A DNA stretch of 64,000 nt, from contig JACEEZ010016126.1 in the NCBI GenBank assembly GCA_016584305.1, forward strand, positions 442,001 through 506,000, read 5' to 3'. Source of the stretch: Chionoecetes opilio (lineage: Eukaryota > Arthropoda > Malacostraca > Decapoda > Majidae). The notes under the pieces are model-generated. The model did not search any database, had not been told where the DNA came from, and worked only from the letters and a program-made list of their open reading frames with translations. Below are positions 15,759 through 27,700 of the stretch, piece by piece. The position numbers and the translations under genes are program-made. How positions within the stretch are numbered: position 1 is the stretch's first letter; each line of letters opens with the position of its first letter.

Positions 15759-15875
15759 TGGGTTTGCGCAAAATAAAACTATCTCCATTAGAACAAGCAC
15801 CTATTGTAGGCCAAGAAAAAATAGTCGGTGTCTCTGAAAACGACAGCGAAGCTCTCGTCCATTATAACCCATCCC
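15200..15875. repeat. Nested palindrome: two direct and two inverted copies of a 75-110-bp unit, with CCTAA tracts
   Basis: The unit GGCCTACAATAGG(G/T)GCTTGTTCT followed by TTTGCGCAAAC appears at about 15,260 and 15,390 (plus) and inverted at about 15,583-15,640 and 15,760-15,830. The outer pair also shares CAGACACCGACTATCTTTTC and the CGTTTTC..CCATTATAA flank. Poly-A or poly-T runs and CCTAACCTAACC tracts (15,345-15,545) lie between. Confidence 0.85.
15340..15550. repeat. Interstitial CCTAA (TTAGG) telomere-like tracts
   Basis: Several short runs such as CCTAACCTAACCTAACCTAA separated by AATGAAA or T-runs. TTAGG is the usual arthropod telomere repeat. Runs are short (2-4 units), so this is an internal tract and not a chromosome end. 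Confidence 0.75.
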
Positions 15876-16007
15876 GCTTGGCAAAACCCCTTCACCAACA
15901 CTCAAAACTGTCACCACAAAGGTTGCACTGAATGTTTTCTTACAAAGTATCAACAGACTATAAAATTCTACGATAATATTTACAGTTTGCTATGAAGGAC
16001 GCTGTAC

Positions 16008-16088
16008 AGAAACAGGAACTACCTCGTGTAGGTCTCGCGGCCTCTTGTAACTTCTTTATTTTCTTATATTCTTTCTTATGTTCCGAGT
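16008..16088 (+). mobile_element. Dispersed retroelement end, copy 2
   Basis: CAGGAACTACCTCGTGTAGG, then TCTCGCGGCCTCTTGTAACT and repeated TTTCTTAT words. Same family as the copies at 13.41 and 42.9 kb. Confidence 0.7.
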
Positions 16089-16559
16089 AGAGGCCTAGCT
16101 TGAGGAGGCACCCGAGGCGAGCACTGAGGCCACGACGACTGGGCATGGCGGGGCGCTGATGCCACCCGCCCTGCCACACCTATTTTTTACATCGTTCTCT
16201 TGTGTACGTCTACCAAACTATAATATCTGTCCACGTAATGTACTAACGCCACTATCACTGGTGCACTATATAATCACTGATGATTAATATACAACCAATA
16301 GGCAAGATGCTATTCGTCATTCAAATATCTTGTAGCGTAGTATTTGGCAGTGTTGACAATGCAGTGTTTACAATGTTACCCAAATGGAACGAATGTAATG
16401 TTACGGTAATATGTGGACCAAGATACATTATATTGTCTGGCATAGCTACTTCACGGATGCGTTAATTCACACACTATTGTAAATGAGATACAATGTAATG
16501 CAATAGCCATCACAAATAGTGCATGTAAAAAATCACTACATGGTAACTTTTCTCCCCTC

Positions 16560-16945
16560 ACCTGAGACAGCCAATGGCAACACGTTCTTAATTCCCCCGG
16601 GCCCCAGGCGGTGGTGATGGGGGTTCACACCACTCACACGCACACACACACACAGACACACACCCACACAGACACACGCACACACACACACAATCAACCG
16701 AAAAGTCCCGGGTTCGATCCCCGGGCGGAGCGGAAACAGATGGGTTGTTTCCTTAAAACCCGAGCCCTGTCCACCCAGCAGTGAATGGGTACCGGGTGTT
16801 AGCCGGGGTTTGTGACCTGCTCTCCGGGGTGCTGGCTTCGGCCAACACAAAGCACTAAGAATGAATGATAAAAATGTTGATATGGAGACGGGGCCACACG
16901 AGCATTGTTCTGGCCCTGTAAAATACAACTAGATGAATACACCTT
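16560..16945 (+). mobile_element. tRNA-derived SINE-like copy with LINE-type tail
   Basis: Contains a pol III B-box-like T-arm (CCCGGGTTCGATCCCCGGGC at about 16,710), a body (GTGAATGGGTACCGGGTGTT), and an end AGACGGGG..CTGTAAAATACAACTAGATGAATACAC that resembles the LINE tail at 44.99-45.06 kb. A CA-rich tract of about 70 bp interrupts the 5' part. No full tRNA cloverleaf, so it is not called as a tRNA gene. Confidence 0.7.
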
Positions 16946-17275
16946 CAAAGTCAAGGTGGATAATAGTAGTTTTGGAGACGATACAGTAAAACCTTAGCTC
17001 TTTCCCTGTAAATCACCACTCACACCCACACCCCCTCACACACACACACACACAAGGAATATTCACTACTACTTCAAATCAAAGCTGGATAATAGTAGTT
17101 TTGGAGACGGGACAGTAAAACCTTAGCTCTTTCCCTGTAAATCACCACACACACCCTCACACACACAAAGAATATTCACTACTACTTCAAATCAAAGCTG
17201 GATAATAGTAGTTTTGGAGACGGGACAGTAAAACCTTAGCTCTTTCCTGTAAATCACAACTAGATGAATACACAT
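16944..17275 (+). repeat. Three tandem copies of the LINE 3' tail, about 105 bp each
   Basis: GGATAATAGTAGTTTTGGAG followed by ACAGTAAAACCTTAGCTCTT and TCCCTGTAAATCAC occurs at about 16,960, 17,088 and 17,200, separated by CA-rich spacers. The same words end the LINE copy at 44.97-45.03 kb in slightly different form. Confidence 0.8.
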
Positions 17276-17282
17276 ACGCAAC

Positions 17283-17380
17283 GCCAGATGGAACAGTGGT
17301 CTAGAACGTGTCTGGCCACTCTGTGTGATCCCGCGTTCAATCCTCGCTCAAAGGCTTTTTCAGACAAATGTGGATGTTGA
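17283..17380 (+). mobile_element. tRNA-like SINE head
   Basis: Shows an A-box-like GATGGAACAGTGGTCTAGAA at about 17,289 and a B-box-like GCGTTCAATCCTC at 17,333, about 40 bp apart as in a tRNA gene. The acceptor stem does not pair well, so a SINE promoter region is more likely than a functional tRNA. Confidence 0.55.
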
Positions 17381-17634
17381 TGTGCGTGCATATGCGATAA
17401 ATTTTGGAAAAAGTCATTGAAGACCAAATTGGATGTACATATTCAGTAATAGTATAGTAATGTAATCAGAGAACGAGGAGATTTGGATGTAATGTAATGA
17501 CAAATAAGAAAAGAACATCAAAAGAATACATAAATGAAATGTGAGTAATATGCATCTCACTTTCTGTTATTCTTTCTATGTGATCCATGTTTTTGCTAAT
17601 ATGGATGAAGATATGATGAAACAAAATGAAGTGT

Positions 17635-17865
17635 CCATGATCAGCCCTAGATTGGAATATGCTGTGGTGGAGTGCTGTCCTCACAACAAAAAAGACATAA
17701 AGAGAATCGAAATAATACAAAGAGCAGCCATAAAGATTGTTCCTAGTCTGGCAGATTTGACATATGAGAAGAGGATGAAAAAATTTGAATTGCTATCATT
17801 GGTTCATCAATAGTAAGAAGAAAAGAGGAGACTTGCTAGCAATGTGTAGAGTAACGATCTTCTTC
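17635..17865 (+). mobile_element. Degenerate fragment of the same LINE family
   Basis: The reading ISPRLEYAVVECCPHNKKDI, KRIEIIQRAAIKIVPSLADL and TYEKRMKKFELLSL matches the 44.6-kb LINE copy block by block (IQRAATKMAPSLRNLTYEKR there), but is broken by a stop at about 17,811 and lacks the 3' tail. Confidence 0.8.
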
Positions 17866-18017
17866 CAAACATGTAGGGTGGCACTAAACCTAGAGCAGTT
17901 CCTTCACATAATTACCTTAAAAACTTGTACTCTAAATGTATAAGATAGATATTGATGTGAACCAACTGCTCTGTACTAAGTAGCTTTGTGGGTGAGGAAA
18001 CAGGCACCAGCACCTAC
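17866..18017. other. Start of the intron after the last visible exon
   Basis: AT-rich sequence following the GTAGGTGCTGGTG donor at 18,017; no second donor or exon seen. Confidence 0.7.
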
Positions 18018-18167
18018 CTGAATCTGGGCGCGTTGTTCGTGTGTGATGCCCCGGGACTGCAGGGACACCACCATCGTGATCTTGGACTCCACCCACACCT
18101 TCACCTCGTCCTGCACCACGGTGAACTGGTTCCACAGCTCCAGGGCAGTCTCGTAGCGCAAGATTAC
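18018..18167 (-). CDS. Msp300: Spectrin-type exon, 50 residues; last exon visible
   Basis: Acceptor TTTATATCTGCAG above 18,167 and donor ATCCAG/GTAGGT at 18,018 enclose 150 bp, phase 0. Product VILRYETALELWNQFTVVQD followed by EVKVWVESKITMVVSL and an ITHEQRAQIQ end, with the conserved Trp of helix A. No further exon of this type could be found between 18.0 kb and position 1, so the next one lies beyond the left edge or the intron is at least 18 kb long. Confidence 0.9.
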
Positions 18168-18347
18168 CTGCAGATATAAACAAAATGCTCAACTCAGTGC
18201 CTGTATACTTCAATATTGATGGCATTATGTATCAATCTACATATTACTTTTAGATAAAGACCTATATTTACTTTTACATATACTTTTACTGATACATATT
18301 ACGTTTAGACATATGAAAGTTTTATCTAACCAACTATGTTTACGTAC
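18168..18347 (-). other. Intron, 180 bp
   Basis: AT-rich intron between the 371- and 50-residue exons, GT donor at 18,347 and TGCAG acceptor at 18,168. It contains a short ACATATACTTTTACT-type repeat. Nothing else seen. Confidence 0.85.
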
Positions 18348-19460
18348 CGATTCCAGCTTTTGGGAGACGCTGTTCCACCGCACGAGCTGAGTCTCAACGC
18401 TGTAATTTTTCTCCACCTGTACCGCCCTGGATTTGAGCATCTCCAGGAGGGTTTCGTTGGTGGTCATGGATTCCTGCAAGTCCTGTAGCTCCTCCACGTG
18501 CTTCCTCAAGGCATCCATGTTGACAGAGGATGGCAGGTCAACGGCACTCTCCAGAAGGTACTCCACCTCCTGCAGGAAGCCGTCCACTGCATCAGATGTG
18601 GACATGAATTTCTGCCATACTTCAAGGCGGCTCTTGATGTTTTCACGCGTTTCTCTGATACGTTCAGAGAGCGACTCGAGTTCTCCTTCCAGGCTATCTA
18701 TTTGAGAGGAGAGTTCTGCAAGGCGGCAGGGGTGGTGAGGGTCTTGACTCAAGGTTTCCATGCTCTGCTTCACCTTAGTGATGTCTCCTTCTATGTGTGA
18801 CACATTGCCATGTATGGTCTGGCAGGAGTGAAGGGCAGCCTTTAGGATTTGTTCACCTTCCTTGTCAATGGCTTGACATCTTTCCAATGTGCTCTTCAGA
18901 TGTACCATTGTCAGAGAAATGCGCTCCACACGGCTGACAGTTTTCTGTACATTATCCAGAGTGTACTCTAAGGAAGCAATCCTTTGCTGGATGGTATAAA
19001 TCAATTCCTGGCAAGTCAGGGACAGCTTGCCAAGAGTATCCATGACGTCTTGATCTTGCTCTTCATCTTCAGAGGAAACTTGAGTTAAATGATCCAAGTT
19101 ACCCTTGCTGTTCAGGATCTTTATCCTCAACATCTTATAATTCTCCTGTACACCCCTGAGCTGCTGCACGGAGGTAATGTTAGTGTCAATGTTCTGCAAG
19201 GCGTCCTCCACATAGGTGAGCGTCTCCTGAGTCTCGGACAACAGCTGGGGCATGGGAATGACCTGGATCTGAATCTGATTTAGTTCTTTCTCTTTCTGCT
19301 GGAGGAGTTCTTCAAGTTCATTCCATTCTGTTCTGAACAGGGAGAGGAAGTGTCTCTGGTGGGTCTCGTCGGTCATGTTCACCAGACCCACCGACTTGTC
19401 AAAGTGGTCCATGCATTCATTTAGCAGCACACTCTGGCTGTCAAACTGGGCCTTCAGATT
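18348..19460 (-). CDS. Msp300: Spectrin-repeat exon, 371 residues
   Basis: Acceptor TTCTTTACCACAG above 19,460 and donor GAATCG/GTACGT at 18,348 enclose 1,113 bp in phase 0. About three and a half spectrin-like repeats: FDSQSVLLNECMDHFDKSV, then EWNELEELLQQKEKELNQIQ, then TVSRVERISLTMVHLKSTLE, then LEVWQKFMSTSDAVDGFLQE. Leucine heptads run throughout, proline is rare and the sequence is not repetitive at DNA level, in clear contrast to the giant exons. It is the strongest evidence that the gene is a spectrin-family rod protein. Confidence 0.94.
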
Positions 19461-19638
19461 CTGTGGTAAAGAAATTCAAATGATTAAAACCATCAAATTT
19501 GACTCAATAGCAAAGTAGCTGTGAAGACATAGTAAAGAAAAAAAAAAGGCACTAGCTTTCTGGAAACATTGAATCTAAAAGAATGATATGATCAATATTC
19601 ACACTTTTCAAATGAAATAGAAATATGAGTAAACATAC
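19461..19638 (-). other. Intron, 178 bp
   Basis: Short AT-rich intron with GTATGT donor and a TTCTTTACCACAG acceptor. No other feature seen. Confidence 0.85.
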
Positions 19639-19956
19639 CCAGATCTGATTGAATTGTTCTTTTAGCTTCTGCTGGTCTTGTGGTGTGAGATCAATACTCT
19701 GCAGTGAAGCCTTGGTTTGTGAGCACCACTCCTGCAGCTTGTCCATCTGCGTCTGGTAGGTGGCCCAGTGGACGTGCATTTCCTCCAGGCGCTCCAACAG
19801 CCGACTGACTTCTTGCCTCAGACTGGTGTTCTGCTGGTGGTGTGAGCTGACGCGGGTCTCCAGGTAGGTACAGGTGATGGCGTCTCCCACCCTCCGCACC
19901 ATTTCCACCAGGTGGCCCATGTGCGCCTCGTGCGTCACGCTCTCCACCAGCAGGTC
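19639..19956 (-). CDS. Msp300: Spectrin-repeat exon, 106 residues
   Basis: Acceptor CGCCGACGCAG above 19,956 and donor ATCTGG/GTATGT at 19,639 enclose 318 bp, phase 0 on both sides, which is 106 residues or one spectrin-repeat length. Helix pattern: HLVEMVRRVGDAITCTYLE, then SLRQEVSRLLERLEEMHVHW, then MDKLQEWCSQTKASLQSID, with tryptophans at helix positions typical of the fold. A separate helical reading of the opposite strand is only a shadow. Confidence 0.92.
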
Positions 19957-21731
19957 CTGCGTCGGCGCCACACACGCACACGTTAGTCATGCGGGGTTAG
20001 AGCGCCCCCTCCCCCCTGTGGCCTACACTGTTGCGTTGTCTATTTGTTGCAAGTGCTATTTTTATACCATTGAGCTAAATAATGCCCACCTTTATTGCTG
20101 TCTCATTATCCCTACAGATTGTATCTCAAATATTACTACTGAAGAAAAGGAAAAATGTGGGACTTTGCTGATGAACCTAACAGGCCGGAAATGAAGCCTA
20201 ACTGAGACTTTCTACCTGGATACAAATAGGAGAGCTTCCCTGATGCCCTAGTAAAGCCACTTCATATAACAATTTATGTTCTAGGAAGATGAAATGTTAC
20301 GTGTCATATTACAAAAAAGAATCTAAATATTTGCTGACATAAATTATTATCTGATCAATAAGGGCTGAAAGTTGTCTTAAAACTACCTTGAGGAGAACTG
20401 CATCCAAGAGTGACATAAGCTTAAGAACAAGACAAAGATCACACTTTAAATATTCTAAAGCACTGATACTATAAAAGACTTACTAATCTAATATATGTTG
20501 TTACTTTGTCAAGAAAATGCACAATCAAATATGTACTGCAAAATGCTGCAAAAAGTATTTAGTAGTGCAATACAGTGTACAAACTGGCAATGAGGTTTTT
20601 AAAGAAATCTAAGAATGATCACTGTGCAAATAACCATCGGTACTTGGAAGAAATTTTAGTCAAGGGACGGAATATAAAAAAATTTCATGACATGGATGAA
20701 AGTACACACTGTAATGTACATGCGTGCATATATTTCCTTTTATAGTCTCCCTAACAATGCTGATGTGCATGCAAACAGCAGGAAAGTTACACTCTCAAGT
20801 AAATGTTATTTCAACTTCTTTTAGAAAGACGATTCTGAGCACTCTTAACGCCGCAAGGCTCCTTAACTCATGATGAATGAATACTAACACAAATATCAGT
20901 GTTTGTAGAATGCAGTAGGCATACAAACCACCCAAGCTACGGAAAACAGTGAGTTGTGAGTCTTTTTAATATAAGTACACACAGAAAATCCTGATAATAA
21001 TTGGTTAGTAGTTCTCTTTCACTTCATGATGAAAAATGTGTCTATAGTAATGAAACCTTTTCACCTCAGCAGAACAACTGATGTTAAATTGCAAAATTCT
21101 TTAAATTTTTCATCAGTGCGAAACAGGATGATTAATGTTTTTAATCCACTAGTGTAAATATCATTCTTAAGCTACAGTCTGCACATTCTGTGTCCCCAAG
21201 GGGGGCAAGAATGACAGGTCCTCTAAGAGTGGTCATGTTATGCACAACACAAAGCCCCTTCAGTACTACAGAGGTTTGCTGTGTTATAAAGTTAATTACC
21301 AAATCATTACAAACCTGGCAATCCTGAAACGAGCGAATTAATAACTCAGATTACAGAGAAAATGTGCATAAATAAAAAATTGCAAATATAATTATTTTTG
21401 AATAAAAGATTCTGTGAAAGTTGGAGTTTGAACTGCATAACTATTATAGTAACATTATTTCATACATTACCTAAAGATGCTAGTGGTCAGAGATGCTTTT
21501 AATATATTCAGATTAATTGCATTGGAAAAAATTCATGGCTGCCGATGAATTTTATACCTACTATAGATTGTGAGCATTATTTTAGTCGGTTAAAGTTAGA
21601 TATTTAGTATATGAATTCATAATCTTAACCATGGCAGTAAATAATGTTGGTTAAATAAAAGAAAGAAAATATTCATTTGCAGTAATTGAGTGACTGGTAA
21701 ATTTCAAGACATGAGAAGAGTGATAACTGAC
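19957..21731 (-). other. Intron, 1.8 kb, no recognisable element
   Basis: Lies between giant exon 2 and the 106-residue exon. AT-rich unique-looking sequence; no microsatellite longer than a few units, no exon-like reading frame and no transposon match that I recognise. Confidence 0.75.
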
Positions 21732-24700
21732 CTTGCATGTGTTGGTGTTCTCCTGATAGGTGTCGGAGGTCAAAGTGTGCAGCTGAGTGACCTGTTCTGA
21801 GGCCGTCATCATCCACGCCTCCTCTTCCTTCAGCTGGTTGAGGAGACGCAGCCACTCGGCCTCCAGCAAGGACAGCTGGTGGTGGCGCTGCGTTGCCTTG
21901 TCCAGCAGCTTAGACGCCTTCATGTAGGAGCGCGAGTACAGCTGCTGGTAGTGAACGCGGGAGTTGGGTTCCAGTGCCGTATCCAGAGATTCTAACACTT
22001 TCTGACATTGCCGGAGAGACAGGAACAGCTTCTTGTGTTTTGTAATGGTGTCGACTAAGCTGGAATGGTCTCGAGCCACTATTCTTGCTTCCAGGACAGT
22101 TTCTACCATTTCTATAAGGTGTGTGAGCTCCTTGAGGGTTTCTTCATACTCTGTGGTGGTGGTGGTTAGGCGCAGCACTTGGTCCAATTCTCTTTCTACA
22201 GAATCGTGAACTTCGCAAAGCTCTTCCTGGATTGACGCTAGTTCGTCGCCTATGATACGACCCGGTGTGTGTTTGAGGTCATGGGAGCTTAAGAGCAGCC
22301 GTGTGATGCAGTCCCGGGTGTCCTCGTTAGTGATGAGAAGCAACTCGAGTTTTTCTAGCTTTTCTTCGGGTGGCATCTTGCTGTCTTGTACGTGACATAA
22401 CTGAGTCTTGAGTTTGGACACCTCCTCCCCAGCATTGGCCACGGCGTCAACATACTGCGTGTAGAGCTTTTCTTCCTCTACACGGTTTTCCTGTTGTCCC
22501 TTCCTTACTTTTTCTACCTGCTTTACCTGATGTCTGAGGCATTTGACAGTCTCTATGATGGTTATGATGGTTTCTTCACTAAGGATTTTACAGCAGACTG
22601 GGTTACCTTTTCTAGTACAATAAGTTTCTCTTCTATGATGTGCAGCTCAACTCTCAAGTGTTCATACTGCCTGTCCCTCTCACTGCTGTCTTCCGTGTTT
22701 TTGATCTTGTAAATTCTGTACTCAATAGTTTCTAACCAAGTGTTTACTGTTTCAACGATGGAAATAATAACTTTCTGAACAACAATAACTTCCTTTTTAT
22801 CAAGAGCAGACTTTAACTTCTCAAGATTATCATCAATGTGTTGTTCCTGTTGATCCCCGGCAGGTGATGGTGGTGGGGCCAGCATGAGGGTGGTGACCGG
22901 AGGGCTGGCCTGGGGAGCTTCTCTCAGGTTTTGACGACGTTTGAGTAAAGTATAGATAGTCAGCCATTCCTGGCTAATTATTAGTTCTTCCTTTGATAAC
23001 TGTTCTCTAGAAGTTTCCTCATTCACTGGTACTAGACTCTGCAGTTCGTCTCCAGCCCGCCGCTCTGCCTCACCTGTCTCTGCCGGGCTAAGGGAAGGCA
23101 GGGCGCTGTGAGGCTCTGTGTCAGGCGGACCGGCGGTGTGTTCATCAATGAGCTTGTCCGTGGTGCTCTGTAGGTCATCACTGGCTTGTGTTTGGTCGTC
23201 AGTAGGAAGTATTTTGCTTTCACTTGGAGTGATGAATAACTCATCTCTCGCATCAGTGTCCACATTATCCGGCTTCTCATCAAGTGGTAATTCCACTATG
23301 TCTGCATCTACATGGCTGGGCTGCTGATCCACTTCTTCAACTATGTCTGTGCTTGCTGGAACTTTAACAACTTCCGGAAGCTTTTCTTCCATAATCTCAG
23401 GAGTTTCCTTAGGTATATGTTTAACTTCAATCTCACTGTCCTTTGCAGAAGGTTGAGTTGCCTCAGGTAATCTATATTCATCACCTTCATCACTAACATT
23501 AATTAATACCTCCGGTTTTATAAGGTTTTGATCTAAAGGATCTTTTAACACAACAGGAACACTCGGTTTAAGGCTGCTATCATCCTCATCAGGCATTTTG
23601 ATTTCTTCTTTTTCATCTACCACTGTATGTTTTCTAATACTGCTATCATCCTTTTCAGGCGTTTTTATTTCTTTAACATCCACCTCTGTATGTTTTCTAA
23701 GACTGTCTACATCTTCTTGTGACACGAGCCTCTCTTCTACAATCTTACACTCACTTTCTACAACAGCTTCACTAACTTTATATTTAGGTTTAACAGACAC
23801 AAGGTCCACTCTGTCATCTTCTTCTTCTATTTCATGAGGTGTGGCAGCAGGCATAAGCTCACCCCCTTCCTCTATATACTTAGGTGGTGTAACGGCAGAT
23901 GGTAGGCCGACAGGATCTCTGTCCCTTGGCGTTGTGGTGGTTGAAATAGGTTCAACATCGTCTTTTTGATATTCTGATATTGCGACATCTTTCTCATATG
24001 CAGGTGTAATGTCATCACAAGGCTCAACGTCCTCCTCTGTACTCTCAGGTGTTGCAGTATCAGGAATCAGTTCAGGATGCTCTTCTTTAAACTCAGGTTC
24101 TGTAGTAGTAGGATAAGGTTCAACATCCTCTTCCTTATATTCAGTTACTTTAATAAGAGGCTTCTGGCAAATATCTGGCTTCTTATCTTCAGGTGGGAGG
24201 ATGGGGGACAGAGGCTGAACAGTATCCTCGGAAATAGAAACTCGAGGTTGGGGATCAGCTGGGTGTGAGCGCCTCGCCTCATCAGTGGGTTGAAGAGCAC
24301 TAGGAAGGAGAGGGCTCGCAATGTCCTCCTGAGAATCTGAAGGTTGAATCTGAATATCTTCATCTTTGTCTTCCTCCTGCTCTGGTGTTGGTTCAGGAGG
24401 CTGTACAAAAGGTTCACCGAGTTCTTTTTCTTTATACACAGGCAATGGTGGTGACGGGAGAGGCTCAATTACAGATTTATCAGTACTGGAATCAGCCGGC
24501 GTTTGGTACACAGTTTCTTCAAAAGGCACACGCACTGGAGATTTTTCCTTGGGCTGCTCTGGAGGTGACGCTGGGATATGGAACTCTGCCTCCGAACTGG
24601 GGAAAGGCACCATGTCCTCATGCAGGGGAGGTTCAATTACTGATTTATCACAAGGACTGGAAATCTGATAGACTTCATCTTTGTCTTCCTCCTGCTCTGG

Positions 24701-27700
24701 TGTTGGTTCAGGAAGTTGTACAAAAGGTTTAATGGCTTCTTTTTCTTTATACACAGGCAATGGTGGTGAAGGGAGAGGCTCAATTACCGATTTATCAGGA
24801 GTGGATTCAGCCGGCGTTTGGTACACAGTTTCTTCAAAAGGCACACGCACTGGAGATTCTTCCTTAGGCTGCTCTGGAGGTGACGCTGGGATATGGAAAT
24901 CTGCCTCCGGACTGGGGAAAGGCACCAGGTCCTCATGCAGGGGAGGCGCCACAGCTTCCTCAGGCATGTCTGGAGCTCTGGTGTTGTCTTCATCCTGGTG
25001 AGGTGATTGTTCCTCCACACACACCTCTTGTGGATAAAGATCTTCTTGCCACACTGTTACTTTATCTGCATCCTTCAGTCCTGTTAAAGAATCCTTTGCT
25101 GGCTGTGGGAAATGATCAATGATTAATTCTTTAGCATCTGTAGTCTCAGAGGGAATGGGAAAATCACCCATTCTAGTTTCAGTTAGGATACCTTGTGAGT
25201 TTTCATGGACAGGAATCTTAGCAATTTCCTCAGTTTCAGCAGGTTTACCATCAATGATGATCAGACTCTTACTATCTCTTACTGTCTCAGTCTCATTTGT
25301 ATTAGCAAATACTATGTTTCCACAAGTCTCAGGCAAACTAGGTAACATTTCTCCACTCACTTCTGGGTACTCTGATAATTCCTCAATCTCAAGTGGCTTA
25401 TCATCAACTATAGTACTCTTCTGGACTACCTTTCTCAGGTCATCAGGCTCAGGCAATGTCTTGGTAATCACAGAGTCAGCTGGAAGGGATTGGAACATTG
25501 CTTCACTCACCTCTTCTGGCTCCTCTATTACTTCCTCAGTCTCCACTGGCTTGCCATCAATGAATACAATCTTCTTAATCACTCTTCTTCTAATGATCTT
25601 ATGGACTGTTGTCACCTCAGGCTCTGTGACAGTCTCAGTAATAACAGAGTCACTTGGAAGGTTCTGCAGCATTTCCTCAGTCACCTCTTCTGGCTCTTCT
25701 ATTACTTCCTCAGTCTCCACTGGCTTGCCATCAATGAATACAATCTTCTTAATAACCCTTCTTCTAATGATCTTGTGGACTATTGTCACCTCAGGCTCTG
25801 TGACAGTCTCAGTAATAACAGAGTCACTTGGAAGGTTCTGCAGCATTTCCTCAGTCACCTCTTCTGGCTCTTCTATTACTTCCTCAGTCTCCACTGGCTT
25901 GCCATCAATGAATACAATCTTCTTAATAACCCTTCTTCTAATGATCTTATGGACTGTTGTCACCTCAGGCTCTGTGACAGTCTCAGTAATAACAGAGTCA
26001 GTTGGAAGGTTCTGCAGCATTTCCTCAGTCACCTCTTCTGGCTCTTCTATTACTTCCTCAGTCTCCACTGGCTTGCCATCAATGAATACAATCTTCTTAA
26101 TCACTCTTCTTCTAATGATCTTGTGTATTGTTGTCACCTCAGGCTCTGTGACAGTCTCAGTAATAACAGAGTCAGTTGGAAGGTTCTGCAGCATTTCCTC
26201 AGTCACCTCTTCTGGCTCTTCTATTACTTCCTCAGTCTCCACTGGCTTGCCATCAATGAATACAATCTTCTTAATCACTCTTCTTCTAATGATCTTGTGT
26301 ATTGTTGTCACCTCAGGCTCTGTGACAGTCTCAGTAATAACAGAGTCAGTTGGAAGGTTCTGCAGCATTTCCTCAGTCACTTCTTCTGGCTCTTCTATTA
26401 CTTCCTCAGTCTCCACTGGCTTGCCATCAATGAATACAATCTTCTTAATCACTCTTCTTCTAATGATCTTGTGTATTGTTGTCACCTCAGGCTCTGTGAC
26501 AGTCTCAGTAATAACAGAGTCAGTTGGAAGGTTCTGCAGCATTTCCTCAGTCACCTCTTCTGGCTCTTCTATTACTTCCTCGTCTCCACTGGCTTGCCAT
26601 CAATGAATACAATCTTCTTAATCACTCTTCTTCTAATGATCTTGTGTATTGTTGTCACCTCAGGCTCTGTGACAGTCTCAGTAATAACAGAGTCAGTTGG
26701 AAGGTTCTGCAGCATTTCCTCAGTCACCTCTTCTGGCTCTTCTATTACTTCCTCAGTCTCCACGGGCTTGCCATCAATGAATACAATCTTCTTAATCACC
26801 CTTCTTCTAATGATCTTATGGACTGTTGTCACCTCAGGCTCTGTGACAGTCTCAGTAATAACAGAGTCACTTGGAAGGTTCTGTAGCATTTCCTCAGTCA
26901 CCTCTTCTGGCTCTTCTATTACTTCCTCAGTCTCCACTGGCTTGCCATCAATGAATACAATCTTCTTAATAACCCTTCTTCTAATGATCTTATGTATTGT
27001 TGTCAGCTCAGGCTCTGTGACAGTCTCAGTAATAACAGAGTCACTTGGAAGGTTCTGCAGCATTTCCTCAGTCACCTCTTCTGGCTCTTCTATTACTTCC
27101 TCAGTCTCCAATGGCTTGCCATCAATGAATACAATCTTCTTAATCACTCTTCTTCTAATGATCTTGTGGACTGTTGTCACCTCAGGCTCTGTGACAGTCT
27201 CAGTAATAACAGAGTCAGTTGGAAGGTTCTGCAGCATTTCCTCAGTCACCTCTTCTGGCTCTTCTATTACTTCCTCAGTCTCCACTGGCTTGCCATCAAT
27301 GAATACAATCTTCTTAATAACCCTTCTTCTAATGATCTTGTGTATTGTTGCCACCTCAGGCTCTGTGACAGTCTCAGTAATAACAGAGTCACTTGGAAGG
27401 TTCTGCAGCATTTCCTCAGTCACCTCTTCTGGCTCTTCTATTACTTCCTCAGTCTCCACTGGCTTGCCATCAATGAATACAATCTTCTTAATCACTCTTC
27501 TTCTAATGATCTTGTGTATTGTTGCCACCTCAGGCTCTGTGACAGTCTCAGTAATAACAGAGTCAGTTGGAAGGTTCTGCAGCATTTCCTCAGTCACCTC
27601 TTCTGGCTCTTCTATTACTTCCTCAGTCTCCACTGGCTTGCCATCAATGAATACAATCTTCTTAATCACCTTCTTCTAATGATCTTACGTATTGTTGTCA

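Noticed and set aside
16690..16745. Possible tRNA gene around the GGTTCGATCC word
   Set aside because: Only a T-arm-like B box is present; no acceptor stem, D-arm or anticodon arm could be placed. It is better explained as part of a SINE.
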